From contig OY987250.1 of the NCBI GenBank assembly GCA_963920765.1, positions 8,184,001 to 8,248,000 of the forward strand: DNA of 64,000 bases, given 5' to 3'. The notes under the pieces are model-generated. The model saw nothing but the letters and a program-made list of their open reading frames with translations. It did no database searches and was not told the DNA's origin. This document shows, piece after piece, positions 51,142 through 62,225 of this stretch; the first letter of the stretch is position 1, and each line of letters starts with the position of its first letter. Position numbers and translations under genes: made by a program. This DNA comes from Ulota crispa (taxonomy: Eukaryota > Streptophyta > Bryopsida > Orthotrichales > Orthotrichaceae).

Positions 51142-51317
51142 TTAATATATCAAATATTCTACAATACTTTTTCCACAAAAATTTGCATCCCATGAAAGCT
51201 TGTTGAAAGGATAACCCTACATTTTTTTTTCTTGAATTTTCCAAGACCTTGAAGTACCCTAAACCCTTAAATGCTTGAGTATGGATATGGTTACCTTAGT
51301 GTGTTTAGGTTGCCTTA

Positions 51318-51990
51318 ACAATTAGGTTGCCTTACCTTTGGCAAATTTATCTCATGTCTCACCTTTGGCCACATGGAGGGGCATGCAACTCTCATTATGC
51401 TAATGTAATTTTGGTTCTGTGTAAAGTTCCAGCTTCCCTACTCTTGGACTTTGGCGCTTGTTGCTACGACCAACCTCTACTTGCTCCTCCGTTGTTTATC
51501 ACAATATTTATCAACAAAAGTTACCATAGTCTTGGTAAATATTCAAATAGTGTGAAATGCAAAGACATTGGTATGGGGCAACCTAAATGCACTATATGGT
51601 GTACAAATTTTTTTGCTCAGTACAAGTTGGAACTAGAATGTCAAATGTCAAATGCTAAACAGATAAAAAAAATTAAAAAAAACTTTTGTACACAAGCTAG
51701 TGCATTTAGGTTGCTCCATACTAATTTCTTGACATTTCACACTATTTCAACATTTGCCAAGACTATAGTAACCTTTCAAAAATTACTTTGATATAGTAAT
51801 TAATGGAGGAAATTAGTAGAGGTTGAAAGTAGCAACAAGCGCCAAAGTCATGGAGCAAGGAAGCCCAAACTTTAAACAAAATCAAGAATTACCATAACAT
51901 AAAGAGACCTACATGCCCCTCCAATGACCAAGGGTGAGTCATAAAGTAACTTTGCCAAGATAAGGCAACCTAATTCTTAAAGCAACTTAG
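51318..51990. mobile_element. Long foldback, about 670 bp
   Basis: Left arm landmarks (aattaggttgccttac, ggaggggcatgca, ggcgcttgttgctac) recur inverted on the right (gtagcaacaagcgcc, catgcccctcc, ataaggcaacctaatt). A second inner pair is caacctaaatgcactata / agtgcatttaggttg. The 154-codon frame at 51327-51791 is part of the repeat. Confidence 0.72.
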
Positions 51991-51999
51991 ATGCACTAT

Positions 52000-52954
52000 T
52001 TAATGTAGTAAACAAAATTCCAAAAACACGTCCATATTTTTGGAATGACTTAAGTGTATTTTAAATAAATTTTTATAGAATTAAACGAAGAAATGATTTT
52101 CATCCATAAGAAATACTTCATGCCGATATACATGACTTTACTACTTCAAAAATGAATTGCAGGTGACTTTACCGTTGAAGATTTTGTTTATAATTGTTTG
52201 CTTACGAAGTTCCAAAAAGAATCAGAAATTATTAAAACTAATTAAAGATAACAGAATTTTTTAGTTATCACCATCCATGAGAGTGTTCACTATTAGGGGA
52301 AAATTCCTGTTCATTTGTAGGGAAAGTTATGTTGCAAAATTTGGATTTAGAAAAACATTACTCAAGTCTTTTGCGTGGCTTTATGCATATTTGTCCATTG
52401 ATGCCAACTCCGACCAATGTCCCCCCCCCATTGGGTTTATATCATGTAATGCTTTATTCATACGCAAAATTGAGGAGATGGGCAAAGTCCACCAAGGAAG
52501 GCTTTTTCCGTACAATCCCATCTTAGTCAACATTATCCTGTAACAAAATCTATACCAATGACTTTTGTACTCCATGGAAAACAATTGACCACAACACGTT
52601 TGTAGAGTAGTCACTTGAGCTTGTTTTAAAATCACACTCGGGATCCATGGTCTGTGGCGGACACGAAGGTCTCACAGTTTGTCCATTATATCGGAACAGG
52701 GATCGGACCTCTGACCTTGAGTTAATCATCTAAAACCCAATCACTGATGGACACGTTGCAAGTCGATTTAATTTTTATGTGTAACGTCCAGCTTCGTTTT
52801 TCAGAAGTCCACGACTCCACGGGCCCCGACTGGCCCAGTACAAGGATTGTGCCGACCCGCATGCCGAGGCTGGGTGAAGATGCCCCAGCGAGAATGTGTA
52901 TTTTGGCAACCTGCAATTGTTGGTCTAGTATAACTTACTACTATACTGCCCGTT
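52000..52954. other. Intergenic DNA with a GC-rich patch at about 52780-52900
   Basis: The patch (gggccccgactggcccag, gccgacccgcatgccgag) is unlike its AT-rich neighbours and could be a gene or LTR fragment. No domain, tRNA or primer-binding site was recognised. Confidence 0.4.
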
Positions 52955-53280
52955 GTACCAATGGGATTATGCCCCTACCCCCTATCTGTGTGTTCCCCTC
53001 TTCTCGTGCTCCCCTATCCTCATGCCCCCATATACCCGTACCCTCTATCCATGTGCCCCCTATCCTTGTGTCCCCCTATCCCCGTGCCTTTTTTTGGCCA
53101 AGAGAAAGTTGTGGTGCAATTGCTAATGATGGTGCAACTGCTAGTGGCTTGTTAACGTTTAGATAAAAGAAAGTCATAGGTGATTTTACTTTAATCCATT
53201 TATAGCTTTCCTATCCTAGTCATCCCCGACCCTAATTGACTAACCATTGTATTCTATTTTTGATCCCAACCATGCTCAAT
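52955..53280. repeat. Second copy of the minisatellite-bearing dispersed repeat
   Basis: The order gggattatgcccc, degenerate cccctatccc-type repeats, gagaaagttgtggtgcaa, cataggtgattttacttta and ccatttata follows the region 15095-15690. Only about eight degenerate repeat units are present here, against about 25 there. Confidence 0.82.
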
Positions 53281-53376
53281 TCTAATTGCTTGACACTGTA
53301 ATTAATTATATATAGAGATGTATTGCAATTTATTTGCATTTTTTGATGTTTTGCGTCCTTTTCAGACTTTGTTTAA

Positions 53377-53770
53377 CCCCTAAATGCCCATGAGGACGTT
53401 TTTCGTCCTTTGGCCCTAAAAAAGCATTTTGTACAGCAAAAAAAAAGTCATTTTTCATCTGTTTTTTTTTTTTTTCCAAAGTGACTGTGAACACATGAAC
53501 CATTATAGAAGGCAAATAAAATTCTTATCGAGTATACTCATCTTTTTAGGTAGACCAATTTGTGAGAAAATTCAAAATCATGGTATTAGGTCCCAAGCTA
53601 TTACAATTTTCATGAGATCGGCATGCACTATTGACTTTTGAAACTTTTAGAAGCAATACTATTGGTGCCCATCAATGAAAATATTGTTGAAGCTATTGTA
53701 CAAACATTGTTGAAGCTACAATATGGGTACAATATGGGCAAGCCACATCCACCCACTAGACGTTTAAGGG
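53377..53770. mobile_element. TTAA-bounded element, copy 5, sharing a TTAA with copy 6
   Basis: TTAA lies at 53373-53376 and 53771-53774. The left end is CCCCTAAATGCCCATGAGG and the right end CACTAGACGTTTAAGGG. The right TTAA is also the left TTAA of the next element. Confidence 0.75.
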
Positions 53771-53774
53771 TTAA

Positions 53775-54015
53775 CCCCTAAACGCCCAAGCCATATTCAC
53801 TCAGATCCGTACCCTTGTGTACTTAGTTCAATAAAAGTATTACCTAAGTAGAGTCAAATAGCTTGAATTTTTTATGAGTGGTAGTAGACACATGCTTAGA
53901 GGTACATGAAAAAATACAAGTCCTTTGACTTTATCATTAAGAAGAGGATAAGAGTCAAACATGCACATTTTTCAAAACTAAGCTACCACTATGTGGTAGC
54001 TGGGGCGCTTAGGGG
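53775..54015. mobile_element. TTAA-bounded element, copy 6 (241 bp)
   Basis: It begins directly after the shared TTAA at 53771-53774 with CCCCTAAACGCCCAAGCC and ends GCTGGGGCGCTTAGGGG before TTAA at 54016-54019. It has no coding content. Confidence 0.78.
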
Positions 54016-54019
54016 TTAA

Positions 54020-55020
54020 TTGCTACTTATTTACACCTCACCCTTTCATGCAAATTGAATTGCTACAATGTCAAGTCCTTATCAAATTCGAACATAGATA
54101 TCTATGAAAAGCTATGATATAAGATAACAAAAACAATTTACATAGATTCTCCTGATGAAGTTTGATTCACTCTTCTAAAATATATTTGGAATAAGGATAT
54201 TAGGAGAGCAGCATAAGAAAGAGTCTTTTCTTGCTTTTGCATCGTAACATCATACGTTTGAACAGAAATATTCTAAGAGCATATTTGAAAAAAGAAAAGC
54301 TTCGTCTAGAGAACAGCTAGGCACCAATACATCAATCAATTTTTTGCATCTCCGTGGCAGACTAGAGAATAATAATGCCTAAGTTACAAAGGATGCTGTA
54401 ACAAGTTGTTACAACATAAACAAATGAACTATTGCAAAAACATGCTCATGGAATCAGACAAGTTCATCTACTGAAATCACTGTCATAGCAATAATTATGA
54501 CATCTGAACCCAAATATCCAATGTTAAACGTTTGAAACCTTCTATATCAGGAACATTCAACAGGAACTGTTATTGCACCCTTTTCTAATGCAAGAAAAGG
54601 AGCCATACCATTGAGATTCAAAAGTCTAATAGAGCTCTCAAAAAAATGACAAAAATTGGCAAATTTGGTAACGGAAGTTCTGTGTTCCTACAAAAACGAT
54701 AACATTTCTAGTGTCTAATTTGAACATTTGGCAGCGTTCATAGCAATTTGACCTATTTATGAAAATCGCATTTGGGACCACTTCAGCCACTTAAGTAAAT
54801 CAAAAAACTTTAATCCAGTGAATTGATTCGAACAAACGCCTTTGCCGCATGTTAATCAAATCCGGGTCAGTCAATTGTTGCCAAAAGGAGGCAGAACCAT
54901 GGCAGTTTAAAATTTCTATCAATGTGGCTAAAAATATGTCCTCTCATGACAGTACAACCTTGTGTAAAAAAGAGATGTTAGGTATCTACTAGAATACATG
55001 AATAAATTCCTAAATGAGGT
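54020..55020. other. Intergenic DNA downstream of the SNARE-associated gene
   Basis: Nothing recognised. The last part should hold that gene's 3' UTR. Confidence 0.5.
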
Positions 55021-58000
55021 TTAAAGAACAGAGTCGAGAGACTTGTGTACAATAGTCGGTTGCTGCCCATCAACGCCATTGCTGAGGGAGTCCACCTTGA
55101 TGAGCAATGGTTGCCGAATATCAGAAACGGGATCAGTAACTCCAAGAGATTCTGCAGCTGTGATCAACGATTCATCGTTACCTCCGTTCTCATCAATTGC
55201 ATTGCGCAGTGCATCCTTCGCTACCCGAGTGACCAAAATTCCTACAACAACTGCAAAATGCGAAAGAAATCTATCAGGAGACTGACAAATTATTAACTTG
55301 ATTCTTATTAGCAAGTGCAAGACGATTCCAATGCACCAAAATATGTCTTGATAGAATACTGGAAGCATTAGTAGATGACCTAAAACCAAAACAAGTGTTA
55401 ATATTAAGGAGGTGTACATTCTCAAAATCAATGTGTACACATTGTGCAAGATTTGAGGGCGTTGCGTTTAGAAACATATTGCAATGGGCATCTCTACCTT
55501 AGATAATTTCTAGTTCAAATGCAGGGCAACAGTAGTTTGGAGTCATTGTCTATCTACATATGATAATATGGCGGCTACCGGGACGCAATATATTCAAATA
55601 CTGGTTGGCGGAATCTACAATTGCAAAACGAAGTTTTAAAGAAGAAACTCACCTGTTGTTACGAGACCAACTGCCAGCATTATCTGTGAAGTACAACCAC
55701 GATAAAGGTGAGAACGTTGTCATGGCTTTTGGAATATATATTGCAATGTAATGTTCCCATGTAATGCCATTTGCCAATCTTAAACATGAAATATAAGATA
55801 AAACACAAGGCCAAAGCTGATGTATCGGAGTAACTACAAAACACAATGAAAGTACTTACTACACGTGATTTGGTGAAATGCGATCCACCGTGACTTATGT
55901 CTGCAATATCCTTGATAGTTGTGCCCACGTAAACAAATGCCAACGTGATAGGCTGTAACAATGAGCGAAGTTATCAGCGTATCGTCAACCATTATAATAC
56001 TCTTCGTTTAAAAAAATTCCTGCAGTGGGCAAGATATTATCTCATGAAGTAATTTCAACAGAAGATTAAGGCAAGAGTGTAAAAGAAAAATTGTGTTTTG
56101 AGGCAAAGCAGAAGACCGTACCATCATGCCAAACCAAGATGCCATGATGTAGCTAGTAATGCTGACAGGGGTGACGGACAGAAGGTAATTCAAAACGTTG
56201 AATGGCAGCAGCGGCACAAGCCGCAACAATAACACAATCTGCACAAGAGTACACACTCCTTTTTAAAAAAAATATATAAGCACACGGCACGATATGCATA
56301 ATGAGCTTTCGTAGCTGGAAAGCAATTCTTTGTAATACCATACCACGCGCTGTCAAAATATGGATATCAGAACAACTAACCTTAAAACCAGATTTGTGGA
56401 CAGCCACTGCAATAGCTTGGAATTGGGGGTAGTCCTTCAGTTTGGATGTCACATATGATCTTCCAACCTGTTACAGAAAAAACCAATTGAAGTTTACTCT
56501 ATCCCATGTGCCTACAGCATTTCCAAGAGACTGGCAAATCAAAAAGTGCAATATTTTTAGCAGAGGTCAAGTACTGCCTAGAGTCGGCAATCATCAAGAC
56601 ATTAGCTCCAAATAAACCAAGTATCTGATAGTATTACCTAGTTGACATATGGGACTACATGATGTGCTATTTGTGACAAAAGGAGCAAAGAGCGTATATC
56701 AGATATCTACCAAGTCCGCAAAAAACATTCTTTCTAAAAACGCAAGCAAACAACTAACATAGAGCTTGCAAACAGATGTATGAGAAGTGGAAATAATGAA
56801 GAGCATTAACGTCATCCAGCGTAGTGCCTTTGAAATTTGAATGCGGGACTTAGGCTCACCGTTCTGCCAACCAGGAAAGCAGCGGTAGCTCCCAAAGTAG
56901 AGCCAAGAGAATCCGTTGCAAAACCCACCATCAAGCCAAATAGGTAACCTCCACCCAACTGTCACAGCCAAAGGCAACTCCAACATGAGAGAAGTATACT
57001 TCCCAAGGTAGCAGAAAACAGCAGCCATTGATTTAGGCACATTGCATGACATGCACTTCCATCAGTAGAATTGTGAAGATATCCTATGCAGAAGACCTCT
57101 ATCCAAAGATTAAAAAAAACTCTCTCTGTATGGTGGACTCCTGGAAAATAACAAAAATTCAACATGTTCCACCTCATGATTCTCTAAGATTCCTTGGAAG
57201 AAGTAGTGTCAGTAAAGCAGCACCCTATCATGGTTAGCACGATCTAGCAGAAACAGATTACAGTATCTTCGTACTATCAATGTAGTATGTAAAAGCAACT
57301 ATCACCGAAGGTGAAGCAATACCGTAAGAATGGACGCCGGAATAGCCAAAACTGTGCATGGAATATATGCCAATGCCCTGCAAATATCCCGTTACTAATC
57401 AGAATTCTGGTATATATAGAGGTAGTCGATAAGTAAAAACCCCACTTTTCACCTTATGTTTCACTAAACGATTGGAATAGGTAACTTAATAGAATACACC
57501 CTACTAACGAATGCGTCCAAGATAAAGAGGAGTATTTCATAGACGAATTGCACCTCTACAAGCTTAATCAAATCTAGCATTGGAGTTACACAATCAGATA
57601 CAAAGGTTGAAGACCAAAAGTGATGATGAAACTGAACAATGCAACATTCTTGTTCAAGTTAAAAGCTTCACCCTCACTTTCATCTCTCAGCATTCCAATT
57701 ACACAGCGATGTACGCAACCATGAGAGGAGAATACCGAGAAATAAAACGGGAATAGTCAGCTTACAATACTATTGGGCCCCATGGGCCAACATCCTTTGA
57801 AACCCAAATCAAGAACTGGTTCAAGGTCTGCATCAAGTACAAAATGTCATCAATATGAAACTTCTCATATACAACGCCGCAAAAGATAACATTATTCGTG
57901 GATTACCACTTGAAGACATCCCGGCTTTACAAGAAGAAACAGTGATATCTTCTGTACCATAATAAAATCGAAAAAAATGGAAAACTCTGATCGTTTGGCA

Positions 58001-58596
58001 CTTGCAACCAAAGTGATCACTCCAGCAAGTTCTAAGCTGATGCAAGCACACTCCTTACATAATACTCAAAGTGACTCAAATAACATCCTCTTCTCTTATG
58101 TGAATTTTTTGTCAGTAGTGCAAGTAAACGGTACCCTTTCAATGTAATAAGAAACATGTGGAAACTGAGCTGATGCAAGCACACTCCTACATAATACTTA
58201 AAAGCGACTCCAATAATATCCTCTTCTCTTATGTGATTTTTGTCAGTAGTGCAAGTAAACGGTACCTTTTCAATGCAATGAGAAACATGTGGGAATTAAG
58301 CTGATGCAAGCACACTCCTACATAATACTCAAATTGAACCCTCTATCTTATGTGAATTTTTGTCAGGTAGTGCAAGTAAACGGTACCTTTTCAATGTAAT
58401 GAGAAACATGTGGAAACTGAGCGACCGCACCAAGGACAAGAACCACAGCCAGAACACATACAACCGATCGCCATACTCTTGAAGACATGCTTATAATAAT
58501 TCTCCAGAGCCGCTCCTTACGACACTGATCCAGAACGGTTCGTTTCCCAGCCAGAGGGGCTCGGAAGTCGACGGAATTCGCCAGGGTTACCACCAT
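55021..58596 (-). CDS. SNARE-associated Golgi protein family (VTT/DedA-like) membrane protein (9 exons, 327 aa)
   Basis: Exons on the minus strand: 58387-58596, 57766-57827, 57323-57377, 56860-56958, 56381-56467, 56122-56238, 55860-55952, 55653-55683, 55021-55250. All introns are GT-AG and phases agree (984 nt). A first membrane segment lies at about residues 46-62 (VVCVLAVVLVLGAVAQF). The conserved VTT/TVP38-type core spans about residues 75-245: LAYIPCTVLAIPASILT, LGGGYLFGLMVGFATDSLGS, GATAAFLVGR, KLKDYPQFQAIA, LLLRLVPLLPFNVLNYLLSV and PITLAFVYVGTTIKDIAD. The acidic C-terminal tail is specific to the plant members. It is a polytopic protein of the endomembrane system; a lipid-scramblase-like role is inferred from VMP1/TMEM41B relatives and is not shown here. 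The start is the first ATG of the long 5' exon. Confidence 0.93.
58033..58413 (-). repeat. Three tandem copies of the exon-1 3' end and splice donor in intron 1 of the SNARE-associated gene
   Basis: A unit of about 121-131 bp is repeated. Copies of the end of exon 1 with its donor (reverse complement of cggtaccttttcaatg) occur at about 58129, 58260 and 58381. Only the third is the genuine exon 1 end; the other two lie downstream in intron 1. Each copy keeps about 35 bases of exon sequence and the GT donor, followed by gctgatgcaagcacactcc. Confidence 0.85.
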
Positions 58597-59570
58597 TCGG
58601 AAAAACCTGCCTCCTCTTCTTGCATTGCCGAATCAACTTCGCCTTTTTTCCTGGTGGAAATTCCAAAACAATCGCGATTGCAAGTGTATGCAAGATCCCG
58701 TTCGTCGATCGATTACAAGCATGTCTCCTTTTTCCAACTGACTTCAAACTTCAAACCTCGCAAGGCAAGAAACCTTACCTTTTCTCAAAATACAAAATCC
58801 ACCTTTTCTATTTCAATGCTTCCGATTCCCGAAATCACGCACGGTTTAAACCTAATCGACAATCCTCGACTCCTCAGTTGCACTCAAACAGCGAATTCAA
58901 ATCTTGGTGTAATCAATCAGCCTTCCCCTATCGCAAGCTAACTCGCAATCAAGCTGACACCGATAACTCCACTACAACAGCTGAAACTCGTGAAGCTTAA
59001 GGGAATAAAAGAAAACGTCGAAATCGATTAAAGACACGATACTGCAGCTAAGTTAATTGGATCTCCAACAGAAAGAATTGACAGTCTCTATCAAGATCTC
59101 CAGCAATTGTTGGAAATCCAATCAAGATGCGTCCATCGCTCTTTTATAAAATTGTTACCCGAAGACGAGAGCCTACGTTAACGTCGTCGTGATCTGCCTC
59201 GTTCTTCTTCCTTCACAGATCCCGAGACTTCACCAAAATCCGACGACGCCACAGTCGCCGTTTGAATGAATAGATTTTTCCGGCACAAGACGTGCTTGGT
59301 TTCGGTTAAGCTACGGCGGTGTTAATGGTGGTCGGCGTTGTTGCAGTTCGGAGGAAAATTTTACTGCAAGTTTTGGAGCGATGGACGACTTTGGAAAAGG
59401 GAAGAGTGATCGGAGGAAAGCGTGACGAAGAAGAAAAATTAGGGTTGGAGGAGTAACTCTGTTCAGACCAGGAGCCGGTGGACAAAAGCCCCTCTCCGGT
59501 GTTTCATCTTGTGGAATTTGGAGGGGAAATTGCCATGTCATCATGGTTGTCATGTCATCGTGGTTTTTTT
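58597..59570 (-). promoter_or_regulatory. Probable 5' leader and promoter of the SNARE-associated gene
   Basis: The stretch is CT-rich and less AT-rich than the flanking DNA when read on the minus strand, and includes AACCCTAATTTTTCTTCTTC at about 59420-59445, which resembles plant leaders. No protein family is recognisable in its reading frames. A leader intron is possible but cannot be placed. Confidence 0.4.
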
Positions 59571-60030
59571 CGTCTGGTGAATGCTTTCACACCGGGCACC
59601 AGACGTTTAGTGAAGGAGCGTTTTTATTTTTTTATTCTTAATTGACTTCATTTTGTCATTACCTCACATGCAGTGAGAGGGAGTGTTTTGTACAAAGGAC
59701 AAGATTTGACCCCACCTCCCAAGGTGACCTCAAATCTTCTCCACCACAAGTGAGCTCCTCTCAAATTTTGGAAGGAAAAAGGTGATGACATGGACTCATT
59801 CTCCACTGGACGTCCCTTTGGTGTGAATGCCATATTGGACAACACCTTGGGATTGACCAATGAGATTGCTTGCAGCTTTGTCCAATGGTTGTGGACATCT
59901 TGGTTTGAAACGAGCTTTAGGCCCGGTTCAAACTAGCTACCAGCCAAAAATGTCTCAAACGTGATTGGTTGATAAATTATGGCTTTTATCCGCTGCGGGG
60001 TTCATACTAACAGTTTGTCCGGTACTTTAA

Positions 60031-60259
60031 CTCCTAAAGGACAAAGCGTGCCGTTACGACTAGTAGAATAAGAAGTGTTTTTCTATTATTTGGAATAGAT
60101 TCACATCTTTATTGCATTTGAGATCAACAAAGAAGTTGGAGAATAGATCAAAACAGTTATAGTAGACTACTTGAGATCCCAATTGATTAAAACTTCTTAT
60201 TGGTAGCAAATGCCAATTACATGATAGTGTATATACTATGCCCTATCGTCCTTTAAGGG
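60031..60259. mobile_element. TTAA-bounded element, copy 7 (229 bp), nested in a GGCCC-ended element
   Basis: TTAA lies at 60027-60030 and 60260-60263. The ends are CTCCTAAAGGACAAAG and CTATCGTCCTTTAAGGG. It sits inside the larger inverted-repeat element 59919-61167. Confidence 0.72.
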
Positions 60260-60295
60260 TTAACATCCATGTTCACCAACCAATAAGGTAGTGTG

Positions 60296-60611
60296 CTCAT
60301 AAACCATCCATCTAAGGGCTGAAACTGAATTTTGGGGAGGTGAAACTTCTTGAACTATTTTTTAGTAAATTTTCCTTGAAAGACAAGAAGAATTAACATC
60401 TAACCCAAGTTATTTCATATTTTTTGGAGCTTTGTGGAATTAGTTATGAAATTTTGAAGTGGAAAGGCCATAGGTCTCTAAAACCGCCCACCTCCTCAAA
60501 TGTACACTTCTTGTACATTTTGAAAACCTATGAAAAAAAGCATGTACACCAAGGGTACATTTGAGAAGGTGGGCATTTTTAATGCCTGGACGGTTTATGA
60601 GCAGAATACCT
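60296..60611. mobile_element. AGGTAGGAGG MITE (family 1), 316 bp, nested in a GGCCC-ended element
   Basis: TA on both sides. The left end is AGGTAGTGTGCTCATAAACC and the right end GGTTTATGAGCAGAATACCT. The interior matches 41416-41728 closely. Confidence 0.8.
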
Positions 60612-60957
60612 TATAAGGTAGAAATACCATAAACAATTAAAATAAGCCAAGATATGGCGAATTTCTTGAGAAATTAATCTCAATTTGTGCAGAAACAAGG
60701 ATAAGGAAGAATGCAAATAAATAAATACTCAAGAATGAATATTTTATGCAATATAAATGTGTATTCTTCATTGGGACCCTATTCTCATTTCATATGTGTA
60801 TTGTAAACAGTTACCTCTAGAACCTTGTTCTAAAGAGGTGTGAACCAATCAAATGCGAGAAAATAGCATCTTTTTAGAAGCTTTCAAAATATTTTTCAGA
60901 GCCAGCTATTGTTGGTTTTAGAATAGCCTACTCTCCAAGCAAAGGGGGGGTAAACAT

Positions 60958-60974
60958 TTATGGTGTTCCTACCT
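60958..60974. mobile_element. Single family 2 MITE end
   Basis: The sequence ttatggtgttcctacct followed by TA matches the right terminus of family 2. No left partner is seen upstream. Confidence 0.45.
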
Positions 60975-61167
60975 TAGCCACGTCAATGGCCAAGATAGTG
61001 AAGTTTTGGGGCTTGCTCCAAGGGTAGTATTAAACTTGTCTGGTAGAAGCACACTCCTGGATGACACACAAATTGACACAATGACATGGAAAAGTTTCCG
61101 CGGCCGAAACACCATACAAGGTGCCAATTTTTGTGTCTTGGCCGGTCACTAGTTTGAACTGGGCCTA

Positions 61168-62225
61168 ATAGGGCCAACTTCCATGGGCAATTGGAAGTTG
61201 GCTACAATCATTAGCGTCTTCTGGTATTATATAAAGTTTGTATTTCCTATTGTGCAAGAGAACTTGGTAGGATAAGGAGGCATGAATTTGCTTACTAGCC
61301 TATTCCAATGTTGCACTTAAGTTTATTTTGTTTGTTTTTTTAGACCATAGTGGGCTAGAATTGTGCTAGAATTTTGTGATGTATGTATATCCACTTATAA
61401 AATAAGACATAATTGAGAAATTTCAACCATGGAACATGATTGATTCTTGAATTGACTAAAATTATTATAATAAAAATCTAGAACCATATAAGCAACTTAA
61501 GAAAATTTAGCATGCTAAAGTATGGAACCCTTTATTGGGAAACTCTAAGGACACAAACAAAATACTCTAGCAATAAACAAAAATAACCATCTACAATTTC
61601 AATCTACAGAAGCATCCTTTGAAAATTATGAAAGTTTGCTTTTTGAAAGTTACAGCTATGATCAATTATTAGTCTTCAGACTAGGCCTTCTATTTTTTTT
61701 GGCTCGAAGAATTTGTGGTCATCCACCTTTTGTACCTTAATTTGTTGTACACACAACCATGACATTCTTTGATAGCTTTTGAAAGAATTTGACTTCAAGC
61801 CTGTTACTTTATGTGTAAATAGTTGTGGATGATCTTGCATGCAAAAGGTGGAGACATGATTAGATGTTGCTCATGACTCAACCGTCTACCATCTTTAGCA
61901 ATATACTTTGATCATTGCCTTTCCATGTTTCCCTTATTTCCCAAGGTTTTCAAAAAGCAAACAGAAACCAAAGGAGCAAGATTCCCAAGTTTGTCTACAA
62001 TGCTTTGAAAACCTTGTTACAAGAAGAAACAAAGGAGCTTTGAGCTGCTGAGCAATAAAGGCCAAATAAGATGCAAGTACTGACATCAGCATGCAGCTTG
62101 ATGCAATGTATCCCATCTCAGAACATGGATGTTTGAGATGCACGTGGGGTCTGTACAATTGCAAAAATCCTACATGGAAAAATGCTTTATGATTTGTAAA
62201 TGTCATCATGATATGTTTACTTACT
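61168..62225. other. AT-rich intergenic DNA, nothing recognised
   Basis: A 109-codon minus-strand frame at 61934-62263 has no recognisable family and runs into the end of the next repeat. Confidence 0.5.

Larger units (their letters stand above)
59919..61167. mobile_element. GGCCC-ended element, 1.25 kb, host to two nested MITEs
   Basis: The ends are TTAGGCCCGGTTCAAACTAG and CTAGTTTGAACTGGGCCTAA. They share the TTAGGCCC and ACTAG positions with the element at 42895. Inside are the TTAA element 60031-60259 and the family 1 MITE 60296-60611, so this element was present first. Confidence 0.68.

Noticed and set aside
52636-52960. Long terminal repeat or tRNA gene in the GC-rich patch
   Set aside because: No TG...CA pair, polypurine tract, primer-binding site or cloverleaf could be identified by eye.
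59311-59553. 80-codon minus-strand frame upstream of the SNARE-associated gene
   Set aside because: CT-rich composition and position fit a leader or promoter. No domain and no acceptor linking it to the gene in frame.
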